From Bacteroidaceae bacterium (lineage in GTDB: Bacteria > Bacteroidota > Bacteroidia > Bacteroidales > Bacteroidaceae), in assembly GCA_900769465.1 (NCBI GenBank), contig CAAGGT010000296.1, positions 1-57,939 of the forward strand: a stretch of 57,939 bases of DNA, written 5' to 3'. Within the stretch, counting starts at the first letter, position 1. Each line of letters begins with the position of its first letter. The notes under the pieces are model-generated. The model searched no databases and had not been told where the DNA came from. It was given only the letters and a program-made list of their open reading frames with translations. A program made the translations under genes and the position numbers. This document shows positions 50,305-57,939 of this stretch, in pieces.

Positions 50305-53055
50305 TTACTTGGATAGTTTCTGTATGCTTTCCTTGAGCATGGCTATCTTTTCCATTGCATCCGATTGTTTCTTGCGCTCAATTGCAATGATCTTCTCGGG
50401 TGCCTTGTTTACGAAGTTGGGGTTGCCAAGCTTTGCTTCGACACTCTTGAGGAATTTCTCGTGGTATGCAAGTTCTTCCTGCATCTTTGCAATCTCGGCT
50501 TCCTTGTCAATGAGTGAACCCATAGGTATGGCGAACTCTGTTGTGCCCACGCGGAACGATACTGCTGTATCATCGGGTGTGGCAACGCTCTCGAGTGATG
50601 AGAGGTTGGCCATCTTGGTCATCACGCACTCAAGGCCGGCAACGGGTGACTCGCCGATTACCTGCAGCGCCAACGGCTCACGCGGCGAGAGGTTTTTCTG
50701 CTGACGTGTAGCACGTACGCCGCCGATAACCTCCTTCATGATGGCTATCTTGCCCAGGAATGTCTCGTCGCACTCTGCGGCAAGTTCCTTTGTGCTTTGT
50801 ACCATGATGCTCTCGCCATCGTTGCGCTCCTTGATGCTCTGCCATAGTTCCTCGGTGATGAATGGCATGAACGGATGCAACAGGCGCAGCAGGCTGTCGA
50901 AGAAACCGAGTGTCGCCTCGTATGTGGCAGCATCGATGGGTGAACCATATGCCGGCTTGATCATCTCGAGATACCAAGCCGAGAACTCGTCCCAGAAGAG
51001 TGAGTAAACGGTCATGAGTGCTTCGTTAAGACGGTATTTGCCAAAGAGGTCGTCGAGTGAAGATGCTGCCTTTGCAAGTGTCTCGCCAAAATACTTGATG
51101 GCTAGCTTGCTGCTCTCGGGCTGTTCCACGCTTTCGCTCACGTTCCAGCCCTTTACAAGGCGGAATGCGTTCCATATCTTGTTGCAGAAGTTACGTCCCT
51201 GTTCGCAGAGGCTCTCGTCAAAGAGAATGTCGTTTCCAGCCGGTGCCGAGAGCATAATGCCCATACGTACACCGTCGGCGCCGTAACGTGCAATGAGGTC
51301 GAGCGGGTCGGGGCTGTTGCCGAGCGACTTGCTCATCTTGCGGCCGAGCTTATCGCGTACGATGCCTGTGAAATATACATTCTTGAAAGGCATGTCTCCC
51401 TCATATTCATAGCCGGCCATAATCATACGTGCTACCCAGAAGAAGATGATGTCCGGACCTGTCACGAGGTCGTTGGTGGGGTAGTAGTAGCTAATCTCCT
51501 TGTTGCCCGGCTCAAGAATACCGTTGAACAGTGAGATTGGCCACAGCCAAGAGCTGAACCAGGTGTCGAGTGCATCCTCGTCGTGGCGGAGTTCTTCGGC
51601 TGTTATATTCTCATAGCCCGGGATTGCCTTTGCCAGTGCAAGTGCCTCCTCGCGGCTCTCGGCAACAACGAACTGCTCATCGGCGCCCTCGGCTACAGGA
51701 AGGAAATATGCGGGGATGCGGTGTCCCCACCATAGCTGGCGACTGATGCACCAGTCCTGAATGTTGGCAAGCCAGTTGTTGTATGTTGTCTTGTATTTTG
51801 TGGGGTAGAACTTGAGTCTGTCCTCCATTACAGGTGGCAATGCTATGTCGGCAAAGTGCTGCATACGCAGGAACCACTGCATACAGAGACGTGGCTCTAC
51901 GGCTGTGTCCGAGTTTCGCTCGCTGTAGCCTACCTTGTTCTCATAGTCTTCGACCTTTTCCAACAGTCCGGCATCGGCAAGGTCTTTGGCAATCTGTGCG
52001 CGGACATCCATACGGTCCATTCCCACGTACATGCCTGCTGCCTCGCTGATGGTTGCATCGGCATTGAAGATGTCTATTGTCTCAAGATTGTGGGTCTTGC
52101 CGAGCATATAGTCGTTGGTGTCGTGTGCGGGGGTAACCTTCAGACAGCCTGTACCGAACTCAATCTCCACGTAACGGTCCTCGATAACGGGGATTGAGCG
52201 GTTTACAAGGGGTACAATCACCTTCTTGCCCTTGAGCCAGCTGTTCTTGGGGTCTTTGGGGTTGATGCACATTGCTGTATCACCCATGATTGTCTCGGGG
52301 CGGGTTGTTGCAACAACTGCATAGCGGCGGCCATTGGCGTCGCGGTGCAGAATCTGGTGCTTTACTGCAGGGTCGAAAGCGTCGGTTGCGGCGAGTGTCA
52401 CTGCATCGGCCTCTTCGCCGTCAGTGCTGCCTGCCGTCTCGTCTACATAATATTTCAGGTAATAGAGCTTGCTCTTCTCCTCTTTGTAGATGACCTCCTC
52501 GTTGCTGAGCGCAGTCTGGGCTTTGGGGTCCCAGTTTACCATGCGCAATCCGCGGTAGATGAGGCCCTTGTTGTAGAGGTCGCAGAAAACCTTGATTACG
52601 CTCTTGCTGCGGATTTCGTCCATTGTGAACGATGTGCGGTCCCAATCGCATGATGCGCCAAGCTTGCGCAATTGCTGCAGGATTATGCCACCATGTTCGT
52701 CGGTCCATTCCCAAGCGTGCTTGAGGAACTCCTCGCGTGTGAGGTCACTTTTCTTGATACCCTGGCCTGCAAGTTTCTTTACAACCTTTGCTTCTGTTGC
52801 AATTGATGCGTGGTCGGTTCCCGGTACCCAACAGGCGTTCTTGCCAAGCATACGTGCGCGGCGTACAAGAATATCCTGGATGGTGTTATTGAGCATATGT
52901 CCCATATGTAATACTCCGGTTACATTAGGCGGCGGAATAACAATGGTGTATGGTTCTCTCTCATCGGGCTCCGAGTGGAAAAGATTGTTCTTCATCCAAT
53001 ACTCGTACCACTTTTCCTCAACCTCTGCGGGTATGTAAGTGCTTGCTAGGCTCAT
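50305..53055 (-). CDS. valS: Valyl-tRNA synthetase
   Basis: A 916-aa class I synthetase. HIGH is HMGH (50-53) in PPNVTGVLHMGH; KMSKS is in GRKMSKSLGNSPDP. The CP1 editing domain contains AVVATTRPETIMGDTAMCIN, and the C-terminal helical arm (about 860-916, KEAEIAKMQEELAYHEKFLKS) is the ValS coiled coil. An acidic insertion near 205-245 (VDETAGSTDGEEADAVTLAA) makes it longer than many homologues. It leads the long minus-strand run toward comF. Confidence 0.97.
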   Translation of the reverse strand: MSLASTYIPAEVEEKWYEYWMKNNLFHSEPDEREPYTIVIPPPNVTGVLHMGHMLNNTIQDILVRRARMLGKNACWVPGTDHASIATEAKVVKKLAGQGIKKSDLTREEFLKHAWEWTDEHGGIILQQLRKLGASCDWDRTSFTMDEIRSKSVIKVFCDLYNKGLIYRGLRMVNWDPKAQTALSNEEVIYKEEKSKLYYLKYYVDETAGSTDGEEADAVTLAATDAFDPAVKHQILHRDANGRRYAVVATTRPETIMGDTAMCINPKDPKNSWLKGKKVIVPLVNRSIPVIEDRYVEIEFGTGCLKVTPAHDTNDYMLGKTHNLETIDIFNADATISEAAGMYVGMDRMDVRAQIAKDLADAGLLEKVEDYENKVGYSERNSDTAVEPRLCMQWFLRMQHFADIALPPVMEDRLKFYPTKYKTTYNNWLANIQDWCISRQLWWGHRIPAYFLPVAEGADEQFVVAESREEALALAKAIPGYENITAEELRHDEDALDTWFSSWLWPISLFNGILEPGNKEISYYYPTNDLVTGPDIIFFWVARMIMAGYEYEGDMPFKNVYFTGIVRDKLGRKMSKSLGNSPDPLDLIARYGADGVRMGIMLSAPAGNDILFDESLCEQGRNFCNKIWNAFRLVKGWNVSESVEQPESSKLAIKYFGETLAKAASSLDDLFGKYRLNEALMTVYSLFWDEFSAWYLEMIKPAYGSPIDAATYEATLGFFDSLLRLLHPFMPFITEELWQSIKERNDGESIMVQSTKELAAECDETFLGKIAIMKEVIGGVRATRQQKNLSPREPLALQVIGESPVAGLECVMTKMANLSSLESVATPDDTAVSFRVGTTEFAIPMGSLIDKEAEIAKMQEELAYHEKFLKSVEAKLGNPNFVNKAPEKIIAIERKKQSDAMEKIAMLKESIQKLSK

Positions 53056-53119
53056 AGTTTATATAATGTTTTTTTTATTTTACGCTTTGATTCAAATCAT
53101 ATGCAATAAATGCTAACTG

Positions 53120-53127
53120 CAAAGTTA
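53120..53127 (-). promoter_or_regulatory. -7 box upstream of valS
   Basis: Minus strand TAACTTTG, 64 bases upstream of the valS ATG. No clean -33 element is visible. Confidence 0.4.
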
Positions 53128-53147
53128 ATTCTTATTATTTAATTATT

Positions 53148-53155
53148 TATCTTTG
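53148..53155 (+). promoter_or_regulatory. -7 box upstream of mazG
   Basis: TATCTTTG, 12 bases before the mazG ATG, implying a very short leader. No clean -33 element is visible. Confidence 0.4.
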
Positions 53156-53167
53156 TAGCCGAAAAAA

Positions 53168-53962
53168 ATGAAAATTATGCATAGTAGAAGTGAAATATTG
53201 GATGCTTTCGGGCGTTTTTTGGATGTTCTTGACGAACTGCGTGAAAAATGTCCCTGGGACAGAAAACAGACCAACAGCAGTTTGCGTCCCAATACGATAG
53301 AGGAGTGTTTTGAGCTGTCCGACGCCATCGTTGCCGACGATACGCAGAATATATGCAAGGAACTTGGTGATGTGCTGTTGCACGTTGCTTTTTATGCAAA
53401 GATTGCGCAAGAGAAAAACCAGTTCGACATGAAGGATGTCTGTGACCGTCTTTGTGACAAACTGATATATCGTCATCCGCACGTGTTCGGTGAGGCGGTT
53501 GCCGAGACTGCCGGTGAGGTGTGCAAGAACTGGGAGCAGTTGAAGATGGCCGAAAAGGATGGCAACAAGACTGTATTGAGTGGTGTGCCCAATTCCATGC
53601 CATCACTGATAAAGGCTTATCGTATGCAGGAAAAGGCTGCCAATGTGGGCTTTGATTGGGAAAAGAAAGAGGATGTGTGGGAGAAGGTCAAGGAGGAGAT
53701 TGCTGAGGTTGAGGCTGAAATGGAAAAGGGTGACAAGAGTGCGATGGAAAAGGAGTTCGGCGACCTTCTGTTCAGTCTTGTGAATGCTTCGCGTCTCTAC
53801 GGCATTAATCCCGACAATGCGTTGGAGTTGACAAACAACAAGTTCCGCAGACGTTTCAATTATGTCGAGGAACGCTCCATAGGGCAAGGACGTGATTTGA
53901 GGGATATGTCGCTCGAGGAGATGGATGACCTTTGGAATAAAGCAAAACAGGATGAACGTTAA
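53168..53962 (+). CDS. mazG: Nucleoside triphosphate pyrophosphohydrolase MazG
   Basis: A 264-aa protein with two MazG domains, which hydrolyse NTPs to NMP and PPi. The first has CPWDRKQTNSSLRPNTIEECFEL with metal ligands in EExxE (E45, E46, E49) and ExxD (E65, D68). The second has KEEIAEVEAEM and EKEFGDLLFSLVNASRL. Its last residues, KAKQDER, come from the left arm of a perfect palindrome that also encodes the same end of the convergent gene. The two stop codons overlap by four bases. Divergent from valS. Confidence 0.95.
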   Translation: MKIMHSRSEILDAFGRFLDVLDELREKCPWDRKQTNSSLRPNTIEECFELSDAIVADDTQNICKELGDVLLHVAFYAKIAQEKNQFDMKDVCDRLCDKLIYRHPHVFGEAVAETAGEVCKNWEQLKMAEKDGNKTVLSGVPNSMPSLIKAYRMQEKAANVGFDWEKKEDVWEKVKEEIAEVEAEMEKGDKSAMEKEFGDLLFSLVNASRLYGINPDNALELTNNKFRRRFNYVEERSIGQGRDLRDMSLEEMDDLWNKAKQDER

Positions 53963-53983
53963 CGTTCATCCTGTTTTGCTTTA
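53938..53983. terminator. 46-nt perfect palindrome encoding both C-termini
   Basis: 23 bp exactly self-complementary (53938-53960 with 53961-53983), centred on GTTAAC. Each arm is translated as KAKQDER followed by TAA, in mazG on the plus strand and in the periplasmic protein gene on the minus strand. It probably terminates both transcripts. Confidence 0.85.
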
Positions 53984-54426
53984 CGATGCTCTGTCATCCT
54001 TTTCATGAGGTCCCGTTGGAATGACCCTTCGGCATGCTGTACCTTGCGTAGTTTGCAGGGGCTGAGGACGTTGAGGTACTTGTCGGTGTATTCCCTTTCC
54101 AACTTGGCTATCTCAATCTTGACATCGGCCATGTTGTATACGAATTTGCGGCATTCATCCTCGGTCATCTGCTCGTTGCGGTTTCTCTTGAAGTCTTTGC
54201 GGGCATTGCGCTCAAGTTCGAATTTCTTTTTCTGCAACTCGAAGAAGAGGGGGAAGAAAGCGTCGGCCTCGTCGTTGGTGAGTGCGGCTTTCTCGGTTAT
54301 GTAGGCCTTTTGTCTTGCCTGGAATTCTTCGGGTGAGAAGTGCGGGCGGTGCTTCTGGTTCTCCTGTGCGTTTACTGTCACTACAGCAAGGAGAATGAAC
54401 AATGATGTGAAAAGAATCTTTTTCAT
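53959..54426 (-). CDS. Spy/LTXXQ-like periplasmic protein
   Basis: A 155-aa protein from ATG 54426, where MKKILFTSLFILLAVVTVNA forms a signal peptide. The mature part is almost all helix and charged (FSPEEFQARQKAYITEKAALTNDEADAFFPLFFELQ, then ELERNARKDFKRNR), resembling Spy/CpxP or the Bacteroidota sensor of similar build. It sits 19 bp after the anti-sigma gene, the usual third gene of this module. It probably acts as a periplasmic chaperone or stress sensor. Its C-terminus KAKQDER is shared with MazG. Confidence 0.75.
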   Translation of the reverse strand: MKKILFTSLFILLAVVTVNAQENQKHRPHFSPEEFQARQKAYITEKAALTNDEADAFFPLFFELQKKKFELERNARKDFKRNRNEQMTEDECRKFVYNMADVKIEIAKLEREYTDKYLNVLSPCKLRKVQHAEGSFQRDLMKRMTEHRKAKQDER

Positions 54427-54445
54427 ATTATGATGTCGGTTTGGT

Positions 54446-54790
54446 TTATTCGTAATCACTCTCTGTCAGGTAACAGTAGAATGTATAGTCGTCGATAGTG
54501 TAGCTGTTGAGTATGTTGTCGATGTATTCATTTTCAACAGCCTCGGCAAAAGTTCTCTCTTCGGCGTTCTTGCTGAATGGTACAATGAGGTTGCCCACAA
54601 TTACAAACAGCACAGCAATAGCGGCTGCATAACCGAAAATGCGGGTGAACCGGCCTATGGTACGGGTTCTGCTGTGGGCGATTGCCGTGCGGCTGTTCAC
54701 GGTCGCATCCAGTATGCTCCTGTTCAGCTGTTCAAAATACCCGTCGGGTACGGTGAATACATCTTTCTTTATTCTGCTTGGTTTTTCCAT
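54446..54790 (-). CDS. Probable anti-sigma factor, single membrane helix
   Basis: A 114-aa protein: a cytoplasmic segment with VFTVPDGYFEQLNRSIL (a pattern common in Bacteroidota anti-sigma-like proteins), a membrane helix (about 50-68, IFGYAAAIAVLFVIVGNLI), then a short acidic periplasmic tail ending TESDYE. No zinc motif. It lies 42 bp after the sigma gene and before the Spy-like gene. Confidence 0.72.
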   Translation of the reverse strand: MEKPSRIKKDVFTVPDGYFEQLNRSILDATVNSRTAIAHSRTRTIGRFTRIFGYAAAIAVLFVIVGNLIVPFSKNAEERTFAEAVENEYIDNILNSYTIDDYTFYCYLTESDYE

Positions 54791-54832
54791 AATCCATTGT
54801 CTGTATATATGACAGATTGCTTGGCAAATGGT

Positions 54833-55387
54833 TTAATCTGCCCGGCTCAAATATTCTTCAATTTTCTTCACTGCTATGTGGTATGATGCCTTGAGTGCTC
54901 CCACGCTGGTGTCGAGCAGTTTGGACATATCCTCATATTTCATATCTTCGTAATATTTCAGGTTGAATACAAGGCGCTGTTTCTCGGGTAGGCGTGCGAT
55001 GGCCTCCTGCAGTGCCGCATCGGCCTTGTCTCCGCAAAAGTGGCTGTCGCTCTCAAGCTGCTCGGCTATGGCTCCTTCGGGTGTGTCGAGTGATACTGTG
55101 GCTCCTTTTTGCTTGTTGAGGAACGTGAGCGTTTCGTTTATTGCTATGCGGTATAGCCAGGTGGATATCTTTGATTTTCCCTGAAAGCCGTCGATGCTCA
55201 TCCATGCCTTGATGAATGTGTTCTGTACGATGTCGTTGGCATCCTCGTGTGCCAGCACCATGCGTCTCACGTGCCAATATATGCTCTCGCTATGCTCCTT
55301 GACAATAGCGGAGAATGCATCACCCTTCTTGCTCTCATCCTTTAGGAGGGTGATGATTGTTGCTTCGTTGTATTGTTTGTGTGGCAC
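54833..55387 (-). CDS. ECF-type RNA polymerase sigma factor
   Basis: A 184-aa sigma-70 protein. Region 2 covers about 22-90 (EDANDIVQNTFIKAWMSIDGFQGKSKISTWLYRIAINE) and region 4 about 125-178 (ARLPEKQRLVFNLKYYEDMKYEDMSKLLDTSVGALKASYHIAVKK). The start is GTG at 55387; upstream in frame there is a stop and no ATG. No AAC-N16-GTC promoter of the kind seen at the other two sigma genes is found. It leads a sigma/anti-sigma/Spy-like trio that resembles Bacteroidales envelope-stress operons. Confidence 0.9.
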   Translation of the reverse strand: MPHKQYNEATIITLLKDESKKGDAFSAIVKEHSESIYWHVRRMVLAHEDANDIVQNTFIKAWMSIDGFQGKSKISTWLYRIAINETLTFLNKQKGATVSLDTPEGAIAEQLESDSHFCGDKADAALQEAIARLPEKQRLVFNLKYYEDMKYEDMSKLLDTSVGALKASYHIAVKKIEEYLSRAD

Positions 55388-55507
55388 GTTGGTCTGGTGG
55401 GTTTTGTGGTGGGATTGCTTCGGCCTGTTGGTATTCTCCTGTTAAAATGTTGGTGTCAATGTATATGAAGGAATCCCTTTTGTTTGATTGTGATAAAGTG
55501 AAAAAGT

Positions 55508-56425
55508 TTAATCTATGCTGATGACCATGCCTTCCTTGGCAGCAATTGTTGCGGGGAATATTTCGCGAGCTTCGTCAAGTAGGGGATCGGGGGTGTCGTA
55601 GCGCGAGGAATAGTGTCCTATGACAAGCCTTTTCACACCGGTTTCCTTTGCTGTCTGTGCGGCCTGCCGTGCCGTGCTATGGAAGGTCTGTGCGGCACGT
55701 TCCTTCTCGCTGTCGGCAAATGTCGCTTCGTGGTATAGCAGGTTGACGCCCTGCAGGGGCTCGTTGTTGTGGCTGCATGGGGCCGTGTCGCTGCAGTAGG
55801 CATAGCTTCGTGAGGGATCGGCCTCTTTGGTGAGTCTGCTGTTGGGTATTACCTCGCCGTCAGCGGTGATGAAATCGGCCCCGTCCTTTATCGATTGGCG
55901 CATGTATGCCGGTATGTTGTAGAAATTGGCAATATCGCCAATGAGATGACGCCTCTTGGGTTTTTCGCGGAACAGGAATCCACAACAGGGCATGCGGTGT
56001 TTCAGTGGCAGGGACTCTACCGTGATGGTGTTGTCCTCGTAAATAACTTGATGTACGGTGGCATCTATGCTGTGGAAGAACAGCGGAAACTTCATTCCTT
56101 TGCAGAAGAACTCTACTTGGGGTTTCATCAGTTCCTCAAGCTTCGCGTCGGCATATATGTGCAGTGGGGCAGTGCGTCCAAGCAGACCGAATGTGGATAT
56201 GAGTCCAATCAACCCGAAACAGTGGTCACCGTGCAGATGTGATATGAAGATGTGGTTTATGAACGAAAAGTGTATGTGGCTTCGGCGAAGCTGCACCTGT
56301 GTGCCCTCGCCGCAATCTACCATGAACTGTTTGTTCCCTATCTTTATTATCTGCGAACTTGCATTGTGCTTTGTCGTGGGCAATGCCGAGCCGCAACCCA
56401 ATATGTGTATCTCGAATGGTTCCAT
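55508..56425 (-). CDS. rnz: Ribonuclease Z (tRNA 3' endonuclease)
   Basis: A 305-aa metallo-beta-lactamase-fold enzyme that trims tRNA 3' ends. The zinc motif is HLHGDH (63-68) in IFISHLHGDHCFGL; further ligands appear in YCSDTAP, LYHEATF and IGHYSSRY. This is the usual length for short RNase Z. Relevant here because the tRNA-Asn in this window lacks an encoded CCA, so RNase Z plus CCA addition would mature it. Confidence 0.95.
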   Translation of the reverse strand: MEPFEIHILGCGSALPTTKHNASSQIIKIGNKQFMVDCGEGTQVQLRRSHIHFSFINHIFISHLHGDHCFGLIGLISTFGLLGRTAPLHIYADAKLEELMKPQVEFFCKGMKFPLFFHSIDATVHQVIYEDNTITVESLPLKHRMPCCGFLFREKPKRRHLIGDIANFYNIPAYMRQSIKDGADFITADGEVIPNSRLTKEADPSRSYAYCSDTAPCSHNNEPLQGVNLLYHEATFADSEKERAAQTFHSTARQAAQTAKETGVKRLVIGHYSSRYDTPDPLLDEAREIFPATIAAKEGMVISID

Positions 56426-56551
56426 AGCGGGGCAAATTTAGCTATTAAGGAGATAAAAAGCAAATTCTTTTGGATGCCAGCCCTCTTCTTGTCATTTATT
56501 TTTTTAATGAGTGGCCGATGAAGTAATGGCGGGTGTATTTTCTTGAAAAAA

Positions 56552-56580
56552 ATAAAGGCTGTCCCACGGACAGCCTTTAT
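56552..56580 (-). terminator. Terminator of rpsA
   Basis: A 13-bp perfect stem (56552-56564 with 56568-56580), CAC loop, then a T-rich run on the minus strand, 24 bp after the rpsA stop. Confidence 0.85.
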
Positions 56581-56604
56581 CGTAGATATCGTGAATTGTA
56601 TCAA

Positions 56605-57914
56605 TTATTCACCTTTACCCTCGAGCTTGCTCTTGAGTGCAGCAAGTGCATCGATGTCGCCGAGAGTTGTTGAAGCGGCCTGGTTCTGGATTGCAGGTGC
56701 AGCCTCCTCTGCCTTCTTGCTCTTGCGAGCTGCAGCAGCGGCTTTCTTCTCTGCCTTCTCCTCCTCCTTTGCTGCATCCTCGAAGATGCGGCTGTGAGAA
56801 AGGATGATGCGCTTAGCCTCCTTGTTGAACTCGATTACCTTGAATGACAATTTCTCCTCTGCTGCTGCCTGTGTGCCATCCTCCTTAACGAGGTGCTTTG
56901 GAGTAGCGAAGCCCTCAACGCCGTAAGGCAATGAAACGACTGCGCCCTTGTCGATAAGCTCTGTGATTACACCCTCGTGGATTGAACCTACAGTAAATAC
57001 TGTCTCGAATACATCCCATGGGTTCTCCTCGAGCTGCTTGTGACCGAGGCTCAAGCGGCGGTTCTCCTTGTCGATCTCCAATACCTGAACGTCGATAGCC
57101 TCACCAATCTGTGTGAACTCAGATGGGTGCTTAACCTTCTTTGTCCAAGAGAGGTCGCTGATGTGGATAAGACCGTCAACACCTTCCTCAATCTCAACGA
57201 AGATACCGAAGTTTGTGAAGTTACGAACCTTAGCTGTGTGCTTTGAACCGATAGGATACTTCTCCTCGATGCTTGCCCATGGATCCTCCTTGAGCTGCTT
57301 GATACCGAGTGACATCTTACGCTCGTCGCGGTCGAGTGTGAGGATAACTGCCTCTACCTCTTCGCCAACCTTCATGAAGTCCTGTGCTGAACGCAAGTGC
57401 TGGTTCCAAGACATCTCTGAAACGTGGATAAGACCCTCAACGCCTGGAGCGATCTCGATGAATGCACCGTAGTCGGCCATAACGACAACCTTACCCTTAA
57501 CTACATCGCCAACCTTGAGGTCTGCATCGATTGCATCCCATGGGTGTGGAGTGAGCTGCTTCAGACCGAGAGCGATACGCTTCTTCTCGTCATCGAAGTC
57601 GATGATAACGACATTGATCTTCTGGTCGAGTGCTACAACCTCTGTAGGATCGTTTACGCGGCCCCAAGAGAGGTCTGTGATGTGGATGAGACCGTCAACG
57701 CCACCGAGGTCGATGAATACACCGTAAGAGGTGATGTTCTTGACTGTACCCTCGAGTACCTGACCCTTCTCGAGTGTGCTGATGATCTTCTTCTTCTGCT
57801 CCTCGAGCTCAGCCTCGATGAGAGCTTTGTGAGAAACGACAACGTTCTTGAATTCCTGGTTGATTTTCACAATCTTGAAGTCCTCTGTCTGACCTACGTA
57901 TGCATCGTAGTCGC
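56605..57914 (-). CDS. rpsA: 30S ribosomal protein S1, 5' part missing
   Basis: The frame is open up to 57914, where adapter sequence begins. The GTG at 57870 is internal: upstream codons read DYDAYVGQTEDFKI, normal S1 sequence. Four S1 domains are visible (one starting near VLEGTVKNITSYGVFIDLGG, then VVKGKVVVMADYGAFIEI, HTAKVRNFTNFGIFVEIEEG, and HEGVITELIDKGAVVSLPYG). A Lys/Ala/Glu-rich tail (EEEKAEKKAAAAARKSKK) ends the protein. About 435 residues are present of a protein usually near 590-600. S1 brings mRNA to the 30S subunit. Confidence 0.95.
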
Positions 57915-57939
57915 AGATCGGAAGAGCGTCGTGTAGGGA
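57915..57939. other. Illumina adapter contamination
   Basis: The last 25 bases begin AGATCGGAAGAGCGTCGTGT and match the TruSeq-type adapter I know. They interrupt the rpsA reading frame and are not genomic. Confidence 0.93.

Noticed and set aside
57868..57870. GTG as start codon of a 421-aa S1 protein
   Set aside because: The frame stays open upstream with typical S1 sequence until the adapter; the gene is truncated, not short.

Overview
The window looks like a chromosomal contig from a Bacteroidota bacterium of the order Bacteroidales (Prevotella/Bacteroides-like). The evidence is a BspA-type leucine-rich-repeat surface protein with a Bacteroidales C-terminal tail, order-typical families (DUF4494, DUF4252-like, type B L31, ECF sigma factors with single-helix anti-sigma partners), weak Shine-Dalgarno use, and repeated promoter elements of the form TTTG-N19/20-TAnnTTTG. 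It is mostly core chromosome. I see no insertion sequence, prophage, rRNA or CRISPR array. The last 25 bases are Illumina adapter, so the right edge is an assembly artefact.

Layout. 1-6.4 kb: the 3' part of a giant surface protein, then an unannotated 59-aa peptide gene. 6.5-16.9 kb (minus): a nine-gene unit rimP-nusA-infB-cvpA-sufB-sufC-sufD-sufS-rnhB with very tight spacing, a promoter, and a terminator-like hairpin in its leader. 17.2-20.6 kb: a small membrane protein, an S41 peptidase, tRNA-Asn, and about 0.9 kb of structured sequence with no convincing gene. 20.6-26.6 kb: pyruvate phosphate dikinase, then RlmD, an RluA-type pseudouridine synthase and a peptidoglycan-binding protein. 26.6-30.6 kb (minus): an ECF sigma/anti-sigma operon driving three secreted proteins, two of which carry DUF4252-like units. 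30.7-36.99 kb: secreted nuclease, L31B, YggS, DUF4494, an acidic protein, malic enzyme, then nitroreductase, a DUF2520-like protein and KdsC. 37.1-40.2 kb: a second ECF sigma factor without a visible partner, a 59-aa helix-turn-helix protein, and an SDR/CAT-fold/Cys-rich trio. 40.2-53.1 kb (minus): a nucleotidyltransferase-GHMP kinase fusion and a long co-directional run valS-coiled coil-UXS-lysS-gpsA-pgi-HAD-prmC-recX-comF. 53.1-57.9 kb: MazG, a third ECF sigma module with anti-sigma and Spy/LTXXQ-like periplasmic protein, RNase Z, and the 3' part of rpsA.

The genes mainly cover translation (infB, nusA, rimP, lysS, valS, rlmD, rpsA, prmC, L31), Fe-S cluster assembly, central carbon metabolism (ppdK, malic enzyme, pgi, gpsA), envelope sugars (KdsC, UXS, the sugar-activating fusion) and envelope-stress signalling (three ECF sigma factors). 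Long, often perfect inverted repeats sit between convergent genes. In the mazG region one such palindrome encodes the identical last seven residues of both convergent proteins.
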